A stretch of DNA of 64,000 nucleotides from Pedobacter segetis (GTDB taxonomy: Bacteria; Bacteroidota; Bacteroidia; Sphingobacteriales; Sphingobacteriaceae). The DNA lies in the NCBI RefSeq assembly GCF_016623585.1, contig NZ_JAEHFY010000014.1, positions 62,001 through 126,000 of the forward strand, given 5' to 3'. Under the pieces are notes generated by a model. The model was not told the DNA's origin. It searched no databases and saw only the letters and a program-made list of their open reading frames with translations. The translations under genes were made by a program, and so were the position numbers. This document shows, one piece after another, positions 27,382 through 36,441 of the stretch; position 1 is the stretch's first letter, and each line of letters opens with the position of its first letter.

Positions 27382-28071
27382 CTAAAATAAAAACTTTATT
27401 GCTCTTAACATCTCCCTTTTTCCGGCTGCGCCAGGTGCTTTTTCTACCTTCATTCCTAGCCCTTTCATAATCCGTTTTAAATCGCCAGTAATGGCATAAG
27501 TTACAAAAACACCATTAGGTTTTAAGAAAGATACAATTTGCGTAATAAAGTCTTTTGTCCACAGTTCTGGCTGGTTATTAGATGCAAAAGCATCAAAATA
27601 GATAACATCAAAAAGTTGATTGGTTTTAAAACCCTTGGCATCCTCACAAACTATCTGTAAACAACAAAACTCGTTTAAGGGAATGCTTTTCTGTTTTGAA
27701 ACTTCGTAATTGTTTTTAAACCCTGCCCATGTATTTGTGGATACCAATTCTTTGTAATCTGTTTGATCTATCAGATCAAAACTCAAGGGGAAAGCCTCTA
27801 AACCAACATAGTTCAAGTTTATCTGCTTTCCTGTACAAAAATCATGAGTGAGCAAGTAATTTAGGCCCGTACCAAAACCAACTTCTAAAACAGAAACTTG
27901 ATCTACTATTTTATCTGCTAAGTAATAGCGAAGGCCAGAGTTTAGAAAAACATGGTTACTTTCTTGTAATGCCCCATTTCTGCTATGATAATTTTCTTTT
28001 ATCATAGGATGATAAATGGTTTTAGAACCATCGGCGGTTAAAACAATTGATAAACCTGTAATTTCTGACAT
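27382..28071 (-). CDS. mnmD: tRNA 5-methylaminomethyl-2-thiouridine methyltransferase MnmD
   Basis: A 229-residue SAM methyltransferase corresponding to the MnmC2 half of MnmC: VFLNSGLRYYLADK, VLEVGFGTGLNYLLT (SAM loop), IYFDAFASNNQPELWTKDF and VTYAITGDLKRIMKGLGM. The DAFAP-like motif and the SxxxKR-like C-terminal motif identify MnmD, which methylates the wobble uridine aminomethyl group of tRNAs for Lys, Glu, Gln. It lacks the FAD-dependent MnmC1 domain, as in many Bacteroidota. It is adjacent to the rhodanese gene with a 61-bp gap. Confidence 0.87.
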   Translation of the reverse strand: MSEITGLSIVLTADGSKTIYHPMIKENYHSRNGALQESNHVFLNSGLRYYLADKIVDQVSVLEVGFGTGLNYLLTHDFCTGKQINLNYVGLEAFPLSFDLIDQTDYKELVSTNTWAGFKNNYEVSKQKSIPLNEFCCLQIVCEDAKGFKTNQLFDVIYFDAFASNNQPELWTKDFITQIVSFLKPNGVFVTYAITGDLKRIMKGLGMKVEKAPGAAGKREMLRAIKFLF

Positions 28072-28132
28072 TAAGAATAGAGGATGATTAAGTTACAGAA
28101 CACAAAAACAGATTTCTTGTTTTCTTGAATGT

Positions 28133-28627
28133 TTAATAAACTTTTGTGCCCTGGGTTACCCATTTAGACCACTTTTTGTTATAGGTATGTATTTCTGATG
28201 TTTGCACTCCGTTAGATTTATATACCGGGTTTCCTTCGTTTACCCATTCAAAAATGCTCCCGTAAAGGTTATGGACATTTTTATAACCATCTTTTATCAG
28301 TTTACTGGCAATTTTCTCGCTTCTGTAACCAACCGAACAGTAAACCACAATATTAGCATCCTTTGGTATATCATAAACTTTACGCATATCAAACCAAATA
28401 TAGCCTACGTTTCTGGCATTTTTGATATGGCTCACTTCAAATTCTTCTTTTTCCCTAGCGTCTAATAAATACACATTTTTAAGGTGTTTTAAAGAATCTA
28501 CAGAGATAAGCGGGGCGCTATGATCATAAAGATTATCCAGCATATCTTTAAATTCTGGGTCTTTTATTTGTGCAAAGGAAGCGAAAGGAGAAATTAAAAC
28601 AATTAGAGTCCAAAGTTTTTTAAACAT
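28133..28627 (-). CDS. Exported rhodanese-like protein
   Basis: About 164 residues from ATG 28627 (MFKKLWTLIVLISPFASFAQ, a signal peptide); ATG 28642 would add five residues. The rhodanese domain runs from about residue 40: VYLLDAREKEEFEVSHIKNA, then the active loop YCSVGYRSEK with the catalytic cysteine. It probably transfers sulfane sulfur or binds persulfide in the periplasm. The exact physiological acceptor is unknown. It is upstream of mnmD on the same strand. Confidence 0.85.
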   Translation of the reverse strand: MFKKLWTLIVLISPFASFAQIKDPEFKDMLDNLYDHSAPLISVDSLKHLKNVYLLDAREKEEFEVSHIKNARNVGYIWFDMRKVYDIPKDANIVVYCSVGYRSEKIASKLIKDGYKNVHNLYGSIFEWVNEGNPVYKSNGVQTSEIHTYNKKWSKWVTQGTKVY

Positions 28628-28752
28628 ATTTTTTAAACGCATTAAGCTTTAAAAATGTTGTAAATAATTATAAAAGGCAAATCTAAAATTGATTTATTAT
28701 TTGTTATGGATGGTTTAAATCTTGTTTTTTGTGCTAATTTAGACTTAAAAAT

Positions 28753-29535
28753 TTGGTTATGCTTCTGATTATCTGCGCTATATTTGTTTTGCTCATCCTT
28801 TATTTTTTCATTAAAAATAAATTAAATTCTGGTAAGCATCCCAAGTTAAATTCTTTTGATTTTGATAAGCTGCTTCAAGAACACGTAATATTTTATCAGA
28901 ATTTAGGCATTGAAGAAAAAACAAAATTTAAAAATGCTCTAAATGAGTTTTTAGAGCATACCGATATAGAAGGAGTAGGTACAGAAATTACAGATTTAGA
29001 CCGTGTGCTAATTGCTTCAAGTGCCGTAATACCGGTTTTTAGCTTTGCCGGATGGAGGTATAAGAATTTAAGAAACGTAATTTTATATCCTGATACTTTT
29101 AATGGGCAATACCAATATGAAGGCGAGGATAGAGGTATTTTAGGGATGGTTGGCACAGGCTATATGAACGGACAAATGCTACTTTCTAGGGCAGCTTTGG
29201 TGCAAGGCTTTTCTAAAAATAACGGGAAGCACAATACCGCAATACATGAATTTGTTCATTTGTTGGATAAAAGCGATGGTTCTACAGATGGCATCCCCGA
29301 GATTTTGATGGCACATGATTATAGTATCCCTTGGTTAAAGATGATGCACCAAGAAATGAGGAAAATTGAAAAAGGGAAATCTGATATTGATAGTTATGCT
29401 TTAACAAATGAGGCCGAATTTTTAGCCGTAGTTTCTGAGTATTTTTTTGAAAAATCAGGTGCTTTTGAGAAAAACCATCCAGAACTGTATAATATTTTGA
29501 GCAAAATGTTTTTACAAGATCCCGCTAAAGATTAA
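28753..29535 (+). CDS. M90-family zinc peptidase (MtfA-like)
   Basis: A 260-residue protein with an N-terminal transmembrane helix (MLLIICAIFVLLILYFFIKN) and the MtfA domain: NVILYPDTF region, then the zinc motif AIHEFVHLLD with HExxH near residue 165, and a third acidic ligand in TNEAEFLAVVSEYFFE. E. coli MtfA is a soluble aminopeptidase that binds the Mlc repressor; the membrane-anchored form is common in Bacteroidota. The gene converges with bioD and overlaps its 3' end by 11 bp. Confidence 0.88.
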   Translation: MVMLLIICAIFVLLILYFFIKNKLNSGKHPKLNSFDFDKLLQEHVIFYQNLGIEEKTKFKNALNEFLEHTDIEGVGTEITDLDRVLIASSAVIPVFSFAGWRYKNLRNVILYPDTFNGQYQYEGEDRGILGMVGTGYMNGQMLLSRAALVQGFSKNNGKHNTAIHEFVHLLDKSDGSTDGIPEILMAHDYSIPWLKMMHQEMRKIEKGKSDIDSYALTNEAEFLAVVSEYFFEKSGAFEKNHPELYNILSKMFLQDPAKD

Positions 29536-30142
29536 ATTTTACGTTGTTCACTAATTCCTTAATGCCAAGCTTATTTATTTTTTCTAATTGCGGTATATTC
29601 GCAACCACTTCAATTCCGGTTGTTTTAATGATAATGTTTTCTGTTGATGGGTTTTTATCTCCGTTAAAAACGACGCCTTTGATTTTGATGTTCCTACTTT
29701 TTAAAGCTTCTATAGAAAGTAAAGTATGGTTAATGCTTCCCAAGTAGTTTTTAGAAACTAAAATTACCTCTACATCTAATTTTTTGATCAAATCGATGAT
29801 CAAATCTTTATCATTTAAAGGAACCATTAAGCCGCCAGCACCTTCAATAATCAGATTATTATCGGTTTCTGGGATTTTAAAATTGTTTAGATCGATTTTA
29901 ACATGATCTAAATTTGCGCTATGATGCGGAGAAAAAGGCTGAGTTAGACGATAGGTTTCTTGATGAAAAAAAGATCTATCGTTACTGATTAGATTTCTGA
30001 CTTTATCGGTATCTGAATTATCTAAATCTCCAGATTGAATGGGTTTCCAATAATCTGCTTTTAATTTTTCTACTAAGCAGGCAGATACCATGGTTTTACC
30101 AATTTCTGTCCCAATACCGGTTATAAAATAGATTTTACTCAT
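29525..30142 (-). CDS. bioD: Dethiobiotin synthase
   Basis: A 205-residue P-loop enzyme: YFITGIGTEIGKTMVSA at the N-terminus (ATP loop), KPIQSGDLDNSDTDKV, and EGAGGLMVPLND. It carboxylates and closes 7,8-diaminopelargonate to dethiobiotin with ATP and CO2. It shares its first base with the last base of bioF (overlap at 30142), so the two are translationally coupled. bioA and bioB are not in this window. Length is normal for the family. Confidence 0.95.
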   Translation of the reverse strand: MSKIYFITGIGTEIGKTMVSACLVEKLKADYWKPIQSGDLDNSDTDKVRNLISNDRSFFHQETYRLTQPFSPHHSANLDHVKIDLNNFKIPETDNNLIIEGAGGLMVPLNDKDLIIDLIKKLDVEVILVSKNYLGSINHTLLSIEALKSRNIKIKGVVFNGDKNPSTENIIIKTTGIEVVANIPQLEKINKLGIKELVNNVKFNL

Positions 30143-31257
30143 TAATTTTCTTTTATTTTTTGAACCAAAGCTTCAATTTCTTGTATTGTGTTGTAAGCAT
30201 GTAGGCAAATCCGCAAGCGTTCTTTTCCTTCAGGTACAGTTGGACTTAAAATTGCCTTCACATCAAAATTATTTCGTAACAATTTGTTTGATAATAATTT
30301 ACAAGCATCATTTCCACTAATTATTAAAGATTGGATAGCCGTTTCACTTTCTATAAATTGATGAGAAATATCAGTTTTAATAGAATTGAAAAGAAATATA
30401 TTCACTTTTAATTTTTGGATATCGACTTTACCTTTTATGTTTTGATATGCCATTTTTATGGCAACCAAACTATGGAACGGTAGGGCAGTGGTATAAATAA
30501 AAGACCTTGCAAAATTGATTAAGTAAGAGCGCAAATTTTTACTTCCCAAAACAATTGCACCATGGCAACCTAAAGCTTTTCCGAAAGTAAAAACACGGGC
30601 GAGAACATCTTTTTCTAATCCTAGTTTTTGCACCAATCCCAAACCATCATCACCAATAACACCTAAAGCGTGGGCTTCATCAACAATTAAATGGGCATTA
30701 TATTTTTTGGCTAAAGCCGATATTTCTTTTAATGGGGCAATATCGCCGTCCATAGAATATACGCTCTCTGTTACGATAAAAATATTCCCTTTGGCGTTTT
30801 TCAACTTCTGGGTTAAAGAGTTTAAATCGTTATGCTTAAATATAAAACGGTTGGCATTGCTCAGTCTTGCGCCATCTATTAAACTGGCGTGTAAAAGCTC
30901 ATCGCAAATTAAGGTATCGCCCTTTTGGGCAACCGAAGAAAGCAAACCCAAATTGGCATCATAACCAGAGTTAAAGATCAAACCCGCATCAGCCCGATGG
31001 ATTTTTGCTATTTCTTTCTCTAAATCCTCGGCGTAAGCCAAATTGCCAGAAAGTAGCCTAGAACCTGTGGCGCCCAACAAATAATGAGGTTGGTTTTTCA
31101 GCTCGGCCGCAATTTTCATTTTTAAATCTTCACTTCTTGCATACCCCAAATAATCGTTAGAAGAAAAATCCATCAGTTTTCTATCGCTGCTTTTCAAAAT
31201 CCGCAATGAATTATCCTTGGTCCTTTTATCTAATTTATCTGTTAAAAAGCTATGCAA
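30142..31257 (-). CDS. bioF: 8-Amino-7-oxononanoate synthase
   Basis: A 371-residue alpha-oxoamine synthase (PLP). Motifs: MDFSSNDYLGYARSEDLK, GATGSRLLSGN, LIVDEAHALGVIGDDGLG and the PLP lysine in VFTFGKALGCHGAIV. It condenses pimeloyl-CoA or pimeloyl-ACP with alanine in the first shared step of biotin synthesis. It overlaps bioD downstream and begins 15 bp after asnS on the same strand, so it may be expressed from the asnS promoter. Confidence 0.95.
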   Translation of the reverse strand: MHSFLTDKLDKRTKDNSLRILKSSDRKLMDFSSNDYLGYARSEDLKMKIAAELKNQPHYLLGATGSRLLSGNLAYAEDLEKEIAKIHRADAGLIFNSGYDANLGLLSSVAQKGDTLICDELLHASLIDGARLSNANRFIFKHNDLNSLTQKLKNAKGNIFIVTESVYSMDGDIAPLKEISALAKKYNAHLIVDEAHALGVIGDDGLGLVQKLGLEKDVLARVFTFGKALGCHGAIVLGSKNLRSYLINFARSFIYTTALPFHSLVAIKMAYQNIKGKVDIQKLKVNIFLFNSIKTDISHQFIESETAIQSLIISGNDACKLLSNKLLRNNFDVKAILSPTVPEGKERLRICLHAYNTIQEIEALVQKIKEN

Positions 31258-31272
31258 TTTTTAAAATTTGAT

Positions 31273-32721
31273 TTAAAATTCGGCGTTTTTTGGAAATCTT
31301 GGGAAAGGGATTACATCGCGGATGTTTGTCATACCGGTTACAAAAAGCACCAATCTTTCAAAACCTAAACCAAAACCGGCGTGTGGCGCTGTTCCAAACC
31401 TACGTGTATCTAAATACCAATAAAGTTCTTCTTTAGGGATGTGCATTTCTTCCATTCTGGTTTGTAATTTATCCAAACGTTCTTCCCTTTGCGATCCACC
31501 AACCATTTCGCCAATGCCAGGGAAAAGGATATCCATAGCCCTAACGGTTTTTCTTCCCTGTTCATCGGGTTCGTTCATCCTCATATAAAATGATTTGATG
31601 TTTGCCGGGTAATCGGTTAAAATAACCGGTTTTTTAAAGTGTTTTTCTACCAAATAGCGCTCATGTTCAGATTGTAGGTCTGCGCCCCAATCATCTATCA
31701 AATATTTAAACTGTTTTTTTTGGTTGGGTTTAGATCGTTTTAAAATCTCTATCGCTTCGGTATAGGTTAAACGCTCAAAACTGTTTTCTAAACAGAAATT
31801 CAGTTTTTCCATCAATGTAAACTCGCTTCTTTGGTTTTGAGGTTTGTTTTTTTCTTCTTCTGCTAAACGAGAACTTAAAAATTCCAGCTCATCGGCACAG
31901 TGATCAATGGCATATTTGATGGTGTATTTTAAAAGTTCTTCGGCCAAGTTCATGTTATCCTCCAAATCGGCGAAAGCCACTTCTGGCTCTATCATCCAAA
32001 ACTCTGCGAGGTGACGGGTGGTGTTAGAATTTTCTGCCCTAAAAGTTGGGCCAAAAGTATATATTTCTCCTAAAGCCATGGCACCAAGCTCGCCTTCTAA
32101 CTGACCAGAAACAGTTAAGTTGGCAGAACGACCAAAAAAATCTTCCTTAAAATCTATGTTCCCATCCTCGGTTTTGGGTGTGTTTTCAAAAGGTAAAGTG
32201 GTTACCCTAAACATCTCGCCCGCACCTTCCGCATCAGAAGCGGTGATGATCGGTGTATGTAAATAAACAAAGCCTTTATCGTTAAAAAACTGATGTATGG
32301 CAAAAGAAAGTGCGTTTCTAACTTTGAAAATGGCATTAAACGTATTAGTGCGAAAACGTAAATGAGCAATTTCCCTTAAAAATTCTAAGCTATGTTTCTT
32401 GGGCTGCAAAGGGAATTTCTCGGCATCGCTCTCTCCCAAAATCTCTATATTTGATGCCTTAACTTCGCATTTTTGTCCTTTCCCTAAAGATTCTACCAAA
32501 ATCCCTTTAACCTTTATTGCCGCACCTGTGGTAATTTTTTTCAAAATGTTTTCTGGCGTATTTGCGAAATCTACTACAATTTGGAGATTAGACATTGATG
32601 AACCATCGTTTAAAGCAACAAATTGGTTGTTTCTGAAAGTTTTAACCCAACCCATTACGGTGGTTTCCCTGTTAAACTCGGTAGATTTTAATATGGCCGA
32701 AATCTTTTCTCTCTTGATCAT
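31273..32721 (-). CDS. asnS: Asparaginyl-tRNA synthetase
   Basis: A class IIb synthetase of 482 residues from ATG 32721 ([13 protein letters not shown]); the frame from 32757 adds twelve residues before the real fold. The OB-fold anticodon domain occupies about residues 10-105. The catalytic domain includes [20 protein letters not shown] (motif 2) and [15 protein letters not shown] (motif 3). The AEFWMIEPE text matches AsnRS rather than AspRS. It charges tRNA-Asn in the cytoplasm. bioF-bioD follow it closely. Confidence 0.96.
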   Translation of the reverse strand: MIKREKISAILKSTEFNRETTVMGWVKTFRNNQFVALNDGSSMSNLQIVVDFANTPENILKKITTGAAIKVKGILVESLGKGQKCEVKASNIEILGESDAEKFPLQPKKHSLEFLREIAHLRFRTNTFNAIFKVRNALSFAIHQFFNDKGFVYLHTPIITASDAEGAGEMFRVTTLPFENTPKTEDGNIDFKEDFFGRSANLTVSGQLEGELGAMALGEIYTFGPTFRAENSNTTRHLAEFWMIEPEVAFADLEDNMNLAEELLKYTIKYAIDHCADELEFLSSRLAEEEKNKPQNQRSEFTLMEKLNFCLENSFERLTYTEAIEILKRSKPNQKKQFKYLIDDWGADLQSEHERYLVEKHFKKPVILTDYPANIKSFYMRMNEPDEQGRKTVRAMDILFPGIGEMVGGSQREERLDKLQTRMEEMHIPKEELYWYLDTRRFGTAPHAGFGLGFERLVLFVTGMTNIRDVIPFPRFPKNAEF

Positions 32722-32989
32722 GTAATTTATTTTGTATTGCGAGGTGTAAAAATACAAACCTTTCTGTCATTCTCTAAAATTAAGAAAGACTAACAGATTT
32801 ATTTTTTTAAAAGGGAGGGTATGTAAATAAAAAAGCGGATTTATATTAAATTAAAGATTTATGAAATCTGTAATCCAAATTATAATTCTGATAGTTCTTT
32901 ATCGCTATTGCGGTAAGATTACCTTTAAAAAGGGAAAAAAATATGATTATGAAGGCAGGTAATGATCATTACCCGCCTATTTAGAGAAG

Positions 32990-33454
32990 TTAAAATTCTT
33001 TACAATCTGATACTATATAAATAAAACCATTATTTTCCTCAACAGGCTTACCATTGTACACCTCATAAAGGCTCCCATTTTTATACAGTAAATTAACTGG
33101 CATTTTAGAACCGTCTTTACCTTCTGATGAGTAGGTATAGTTTAATTTTAATGTATCCTTATCCATGGTTCCTTGTAAATCGCCTTTTGTGTTGTCTTTT
33201 TCTGCAAACTTATACCATAACTTGCCCGTTACTTTATCGTTTACCTTCTTTAACGATAGAAAAGCAGAATCTTTTTTTAATGTTGCGGTATAACATTGCC
33301 CTGCTGCGGTAAGTTTCAATTCTTTTACATCGCTATCCACACTGCCTTGCATGGGTTCTACGGTTGGATATTCTGCAGTTGGTTTTTTTTGGTTTTGATT
33401 GCAGGCTGCCACAGCTAACAATAAAACTATTCCGGTAAATAATTTTCTTTTCAT
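32990..33454 (-). CDS. Hypothetical lipoprotein
   Basis: About 154 residues from ATG 33454 (MKRKLFTGIVLLLAVAACNQ), a clear lipobox AAC. The body is beta-rich with Gly-Lys-Asp turns (VNDKVTGKLWYKFAEKD, LQGTMDKDTLKLNYTYSSEG), a pattern seen in small beta-barrel/lipocalin-like lipoproteins of Bacteroidota; I cannot name the family. The longer frame from 33481 puts nine residues before the signal and is unlikely. No neighbour suggests a role. Confidence 0.72.
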   Translation of the reverse strand: MKRKLFTGIVLLLAVAACNQNQKKPTAEYPTVEPMQGSVDSDVKELKLTAAGQCYTATLKKDSAFLSLKKVNDKVTGKLWYKFAEKDNTKGDLQGTMDKDTLKLNYTYSSEGKDGSKMPVNLLYKNGSLYEVYNGKPVEENNGFIYIVSDCKEF

Positions 33455-33577
33455 GATTGCTTTTATGATTTCTGATGACAATTTTTGTGCCTTTTTAATA
33501 AAATAACATGTTTATTGTACTGTTTAGCAAACTGGCACAGTTTTGAATTATTTATGTTAAACCAATAATATAATAAG

Positions 33578-33871
33578 ATGGACAATTTAAAGAAATTTGA
33601 TCTGATGGGAAAAATAAGTCGTGAATTAGACGACCTTAAGCATAGCCAAACTGCAGTGATTCAGAAAATAGGTAAGATTGAAGTTGACAACATGGAACTT
33701 AACAATGTTAAATTGGAGAACAAACTAGGAGAAATGCATCAAAATGCTTCTGATATATTAGATTCTATTGCTGCCGTTTTAGAAAACTTTGAAGAGGTTA
33801 AAAATAAATTTGAGGGCAAGAACAATATTGCTGGTTTAAGGGAGCAAGAAAGTTTAAATAATTCAAAGTAA
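33578..33871 (+). CDS. Hypothetical coiled-coil protein
   Basis: A 97-residue, highly charged, helix-only protein with heptad spacing from about residue 10 to 75 (LDDLKHSQTAVIQKIGKIEV, then NVKLENKLGEMHQNASDILD). No signal peptide, membrane segment, or recognised domain. Codon use and a proper ATG with a terminator downstream support a real gene. It converges on the cold shock gene. Confidence 0.6.
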   Translation: MDNLKKFDLMGKISRELDDLKHSQTAVIQKIGKIEVDNMELNNVKLENKLGEMHQNASDILDSIAAVLENFEEVKNKFEGKNNIAGLREQESLNNSK

Positions 33872-33908
33872 TTTGTTGTAAAGGCTTTATGTTTCTGCTT
33901 TTAACAAA

Positions 33909-33937
33909 AAAGCCATTACTTTTTGGGTAATGGCTTT
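33909..33937 (-). terminator. Terminator between coiled-coil gene and csp
   Basis: Stem AAGCCATTAC (33910-33919) with GTAATGGCTT (33927-33936), a perfect 10-bp match. An A run on its left serves csp on the minus strand. It sits between convergent genes, so may work both ways. Confidence 0.8.
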
Positions 33938-33975
33938 GATGATTTTAAATGTGATCTATATTAAGAGACCCGCAA

Positions 33976-34167
33976 TTAAGCAAGTTTAACATTCACTGCA
34001 TTTAATCCTTTTTTTCCGTCTTGTAGGTCAAAAGTAACTTCATCATTTTCTCTGATTTCGTCAACCAGACCCGAAACGTGTACAAAGTATTCTTTGTTTG
34101 TTCCGTCTTCTTTAATAAAACCAAAACCTTTGGTAGAATTAAAGAACTTTACTGTTCCATTGTTCAT
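33976..34167 (-). CDS. Cold shock domain protein
   Basis: A 63-residue single CSD. RNP1-like FFNSTKGFGFIK and RNP2-like EYFVHVSGL are both present, followed by VTFDLQDGKKGLNAVNV. It binds single-stranded nucleic acid and melts RNA structure. The long AT-rich leader of about 220 bp upstream (34168-34389, shared with the divergent BatA gene) may hold a cold-responsive 5' UTR; I can see no defined element there. Confidence 0.94.
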   Translation of the reverse strand: MNNGTVKFFNSTKGFGFIKEDGTNKEYFVHVSGLVDEIRENDEVTFDLQDGKKGLNAVNVKLA

Positions 34168-34389
34168 TATGTATTGTTATTAATTTATACAAATGTATGT
34201 ATTAATATTTTAATATTAACTAATTTTTTAATTTTTTGATAATCAGTACTATTATGCGGCTTTATTGAAAGTTGGCAAACTTATTTTATTTTCAAATTAT
34301 ATCCTAAAAATAAAATTTTGGCCAAGCTTTGGCATTTATCCTGATATGCTCCTCGATAAATGATTTCAAATTTTTATATTTGAGCCTTA

Positions 34390-36441
34390 ATGGGGTTTCT
34401 CTTTCCTGAGTTTCTTTTTGCCTTGCTTTTGATTGCCATTCCGGTTATCATACATCTCTTCAATTTTAGAAAGTTTAAGAAAGTATATTTTACAAATGTT
34501 AGGTTTTTAAAAGATGCCCAACTACAAACATCATCTACACAAAAATTAAAAGAAAGGTTAATTTTACTGAGCCGTGTGTTGGCTATCATTTTCTTGGTAT
34601 TAGCGTTTGCACAACCTTTTTTAAAAAACAGTAACACTAAGAGCATCTATAAAAATTCTGTTGTAAGCATCTATATAGATAACTCTTACTCTATGGAAGC
34701 CGTGAACAAAAACGGGACTTTATTAGACGAAGCCAAAAGAAATGCCATAGAACTGGTAAATGCTTATTCTTTGAATGATAAATTTCAGTTACTTACCAAT
34801 GATTTTAGCGGCAAACAGCAAAGATTGATCAATAAAGAAGAGTTGTTGGATGAACTGAACGATATTAAGACTTCCCCGGTTTTCAGAAATTACCAAGCGG
34901 TTATAGATAGGCAGCAAAATTTTTTAGCCTCGCAACAACAGGTAAAAAAAGTAGCCTATCTCATTTCTGATTTTCAAAAACAAAACCAAGAAATTTTAAG
35001 AAAAGATACTGCTATCAATTTTTATCTTATACCATTGCTGGCTAATGACCTGCCTAACCTATCGGTTGATACTGTTTATTTTCTTTCTCCGTTCCATCAG
35101 CCTAAGCAAAAAGAAAATTTAGTTTATAAGGTTACCAACCATTCTGATAAAGAAGTAGAAAATATTCCCATAAAACTTACCATCAACGGTTTGCAAAAGG
35201 CGATCGCAAGTTTGAGCATCAAACCAAATGCTTCAAAAACAGATACTTTAGAGTTCTCTAATCCTAGTGCTGGTTGGCAAAATGCTAAACTTTCTGTAAA
35301 AGACTACCCAATCGTTTTTGATGATAATTTAAACTTCACTTTCGAGGTAAAAAGCAAGCTGCCCGTTTTGGCCATTTTTGATAAACAGCCTTTGCAAAAC
35401 ATCAAAATCGCTTATCAAACAGATGCTTTTTTTGATTTTAACGAAGTTGACCTATCGCAAATAAATTATAGCGGCCTTGCTAACCAGCAATTTGTGATTT
35501 TAGAAAACCTTAAAACAATATCATCGGGTTTAACCCAGCAACTAAAGCAATTTGTAGATAACGGAGCAAGTCTGAGCGTTTTTATTCCTTTAGATGCCGA
35601 TTTACCAAGCTACCAAACATTTTTTCGTTCGTTAGCAACAGATTATCCAACTGCGCTCATCGATCGAAAGATACAGTCAAAAAAGTTAGATTTAAGCAGC
35701 CCTGTATTTACCGATATTTTTGAAAAAACACCAAAAAATATCGATTTGCCCTTTGCTTCTAAATATTTTAGCAGTTCTTCTCTGGTTAAAACCACCAAAG
35801 AGGTTTTAATGGAAGGGGAAGGGAATGTTCCGTTATTGGATGTTTTTAAAACCGGAAAAGGCAAAGTTTATATTTCTTTTATCCCCATAGAAAAAGAAGC
35901 ATCTAACCTTTCTCAACACGCCCTTTTTTTACCGATACTTTTTAAAATGGCATTGCTATCGGCAAAAGGGCAAAAGTTGTTTTACACCATCGGGAAAAAT
36001 CAAGAAGTAGAGATCCCCAGTTTAAATATACCCGAAAATGAAAATATCTTAATAAAAAACAAGGATCTAGAGGTTATCCCAGAAATGATAAAGAAACCCT
36101 CGGAAACGTTGCTTTATTTTGCTGATCAACTTAATAAACAAGGCATTTACGATGTTTATCTGAAAGATAGCTTATTAGCCCAATTTGCATTGAATGAGGA
36201 TAGAAAAGAATCTGATCTTAAATTTTATAACAGGGCAGATTTGAGCGATATTTTTAGTTTGAAGGATGAAAATATACTTAAAAGCAATGATCAAGCATTG
36301 AGTAAACAAATAGAAGTAGCTAATTTTGGTACCAGTTTATGGAAACTTTGCATAATTTTAACCATCTTGTTTTTATTGATGGAAGTTTTACTGATCAGGT
36401 TTTTCAAAAACAACAACATTAAACACCGTAATTTAAAATGA
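34390..36441 (+). CDS. BatA-domain membrane protein
   Basis: A 683-residue protein. N-terminal BatA domain with two membrane helices: FLFALLLIAIPVIIHLFNF at about residues 8-26 and LLSRVLAIIFLVLAFAQPFL near 58-77. Then a von Willebrand A-like region with VSIYIDNSYSMEAVNKNG (D-x-S-x-S MIDAS), a long periplasmic part, and a C-terminal helix (LCIILTILFLLMEVLLI). Bat proteins in Bacteroidota associate with aerotolerance and envelope functions, with unknown mechanism. Its stop overlaps the dihydroorotase-like start by 4 bp. Confidence 0.85.
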   Translation: MGFLFPEFLFALLLIAIPVIIHLFNFRKFKKVYFTNVRFLKDAQLQTSSTQKLKERLILLSRVLAIIFLVLAFAQPFLKNSNTKSIYKNSVVSIYIDNSYSMEAVNKNGTLLDEAKRNAIELVNAYSLNDKFQLLTNDFSGKQQRLINKEELLDELNDIKTSPVFRNYQAVIDRQQNFLASQQQVKKVAYLISDFQKQNQEILRKDTAINFYLIPLLANDLPNLSVDTVYFLSPFHQPKQKENLVYKVTNHSDKEVENIPIKLTINGLQKAIASLSIKPNASKTDTLEFSNPSAGWQNAKLSVKDYPIVFDDNLNFTFEVKSKLPVLAIFDKQPLQNIKIAYQTDAFFDFNEVDLSQINYSGLANQQFVILENLKTISSGLTQQLKQFVDNGASLSVFIPLDADLPSYQTFFRSLATDYPTALIDRKIQSKKLDLSSPVFTDIFEKTPKNIDLPFASKYFSSSSLVKTTKEVLMEGEGNVPLLDVFKTGKGKVYISFIPIEKEASNLSQHALFLPILFKMALLSAKGQKLFYTIGKNQEVEIPSLNIPENENILIKNKDLEVIPEMIKKPSETLLYFADQLNKQGIYDVYLKDSLLAQFALNEDRKESDLKFYNRADLSDIFSLKDENILKSNDQALSKQIEVANFGTSLWKLCIILTILFLLMEVLLIRFFKNNNIKHRNLK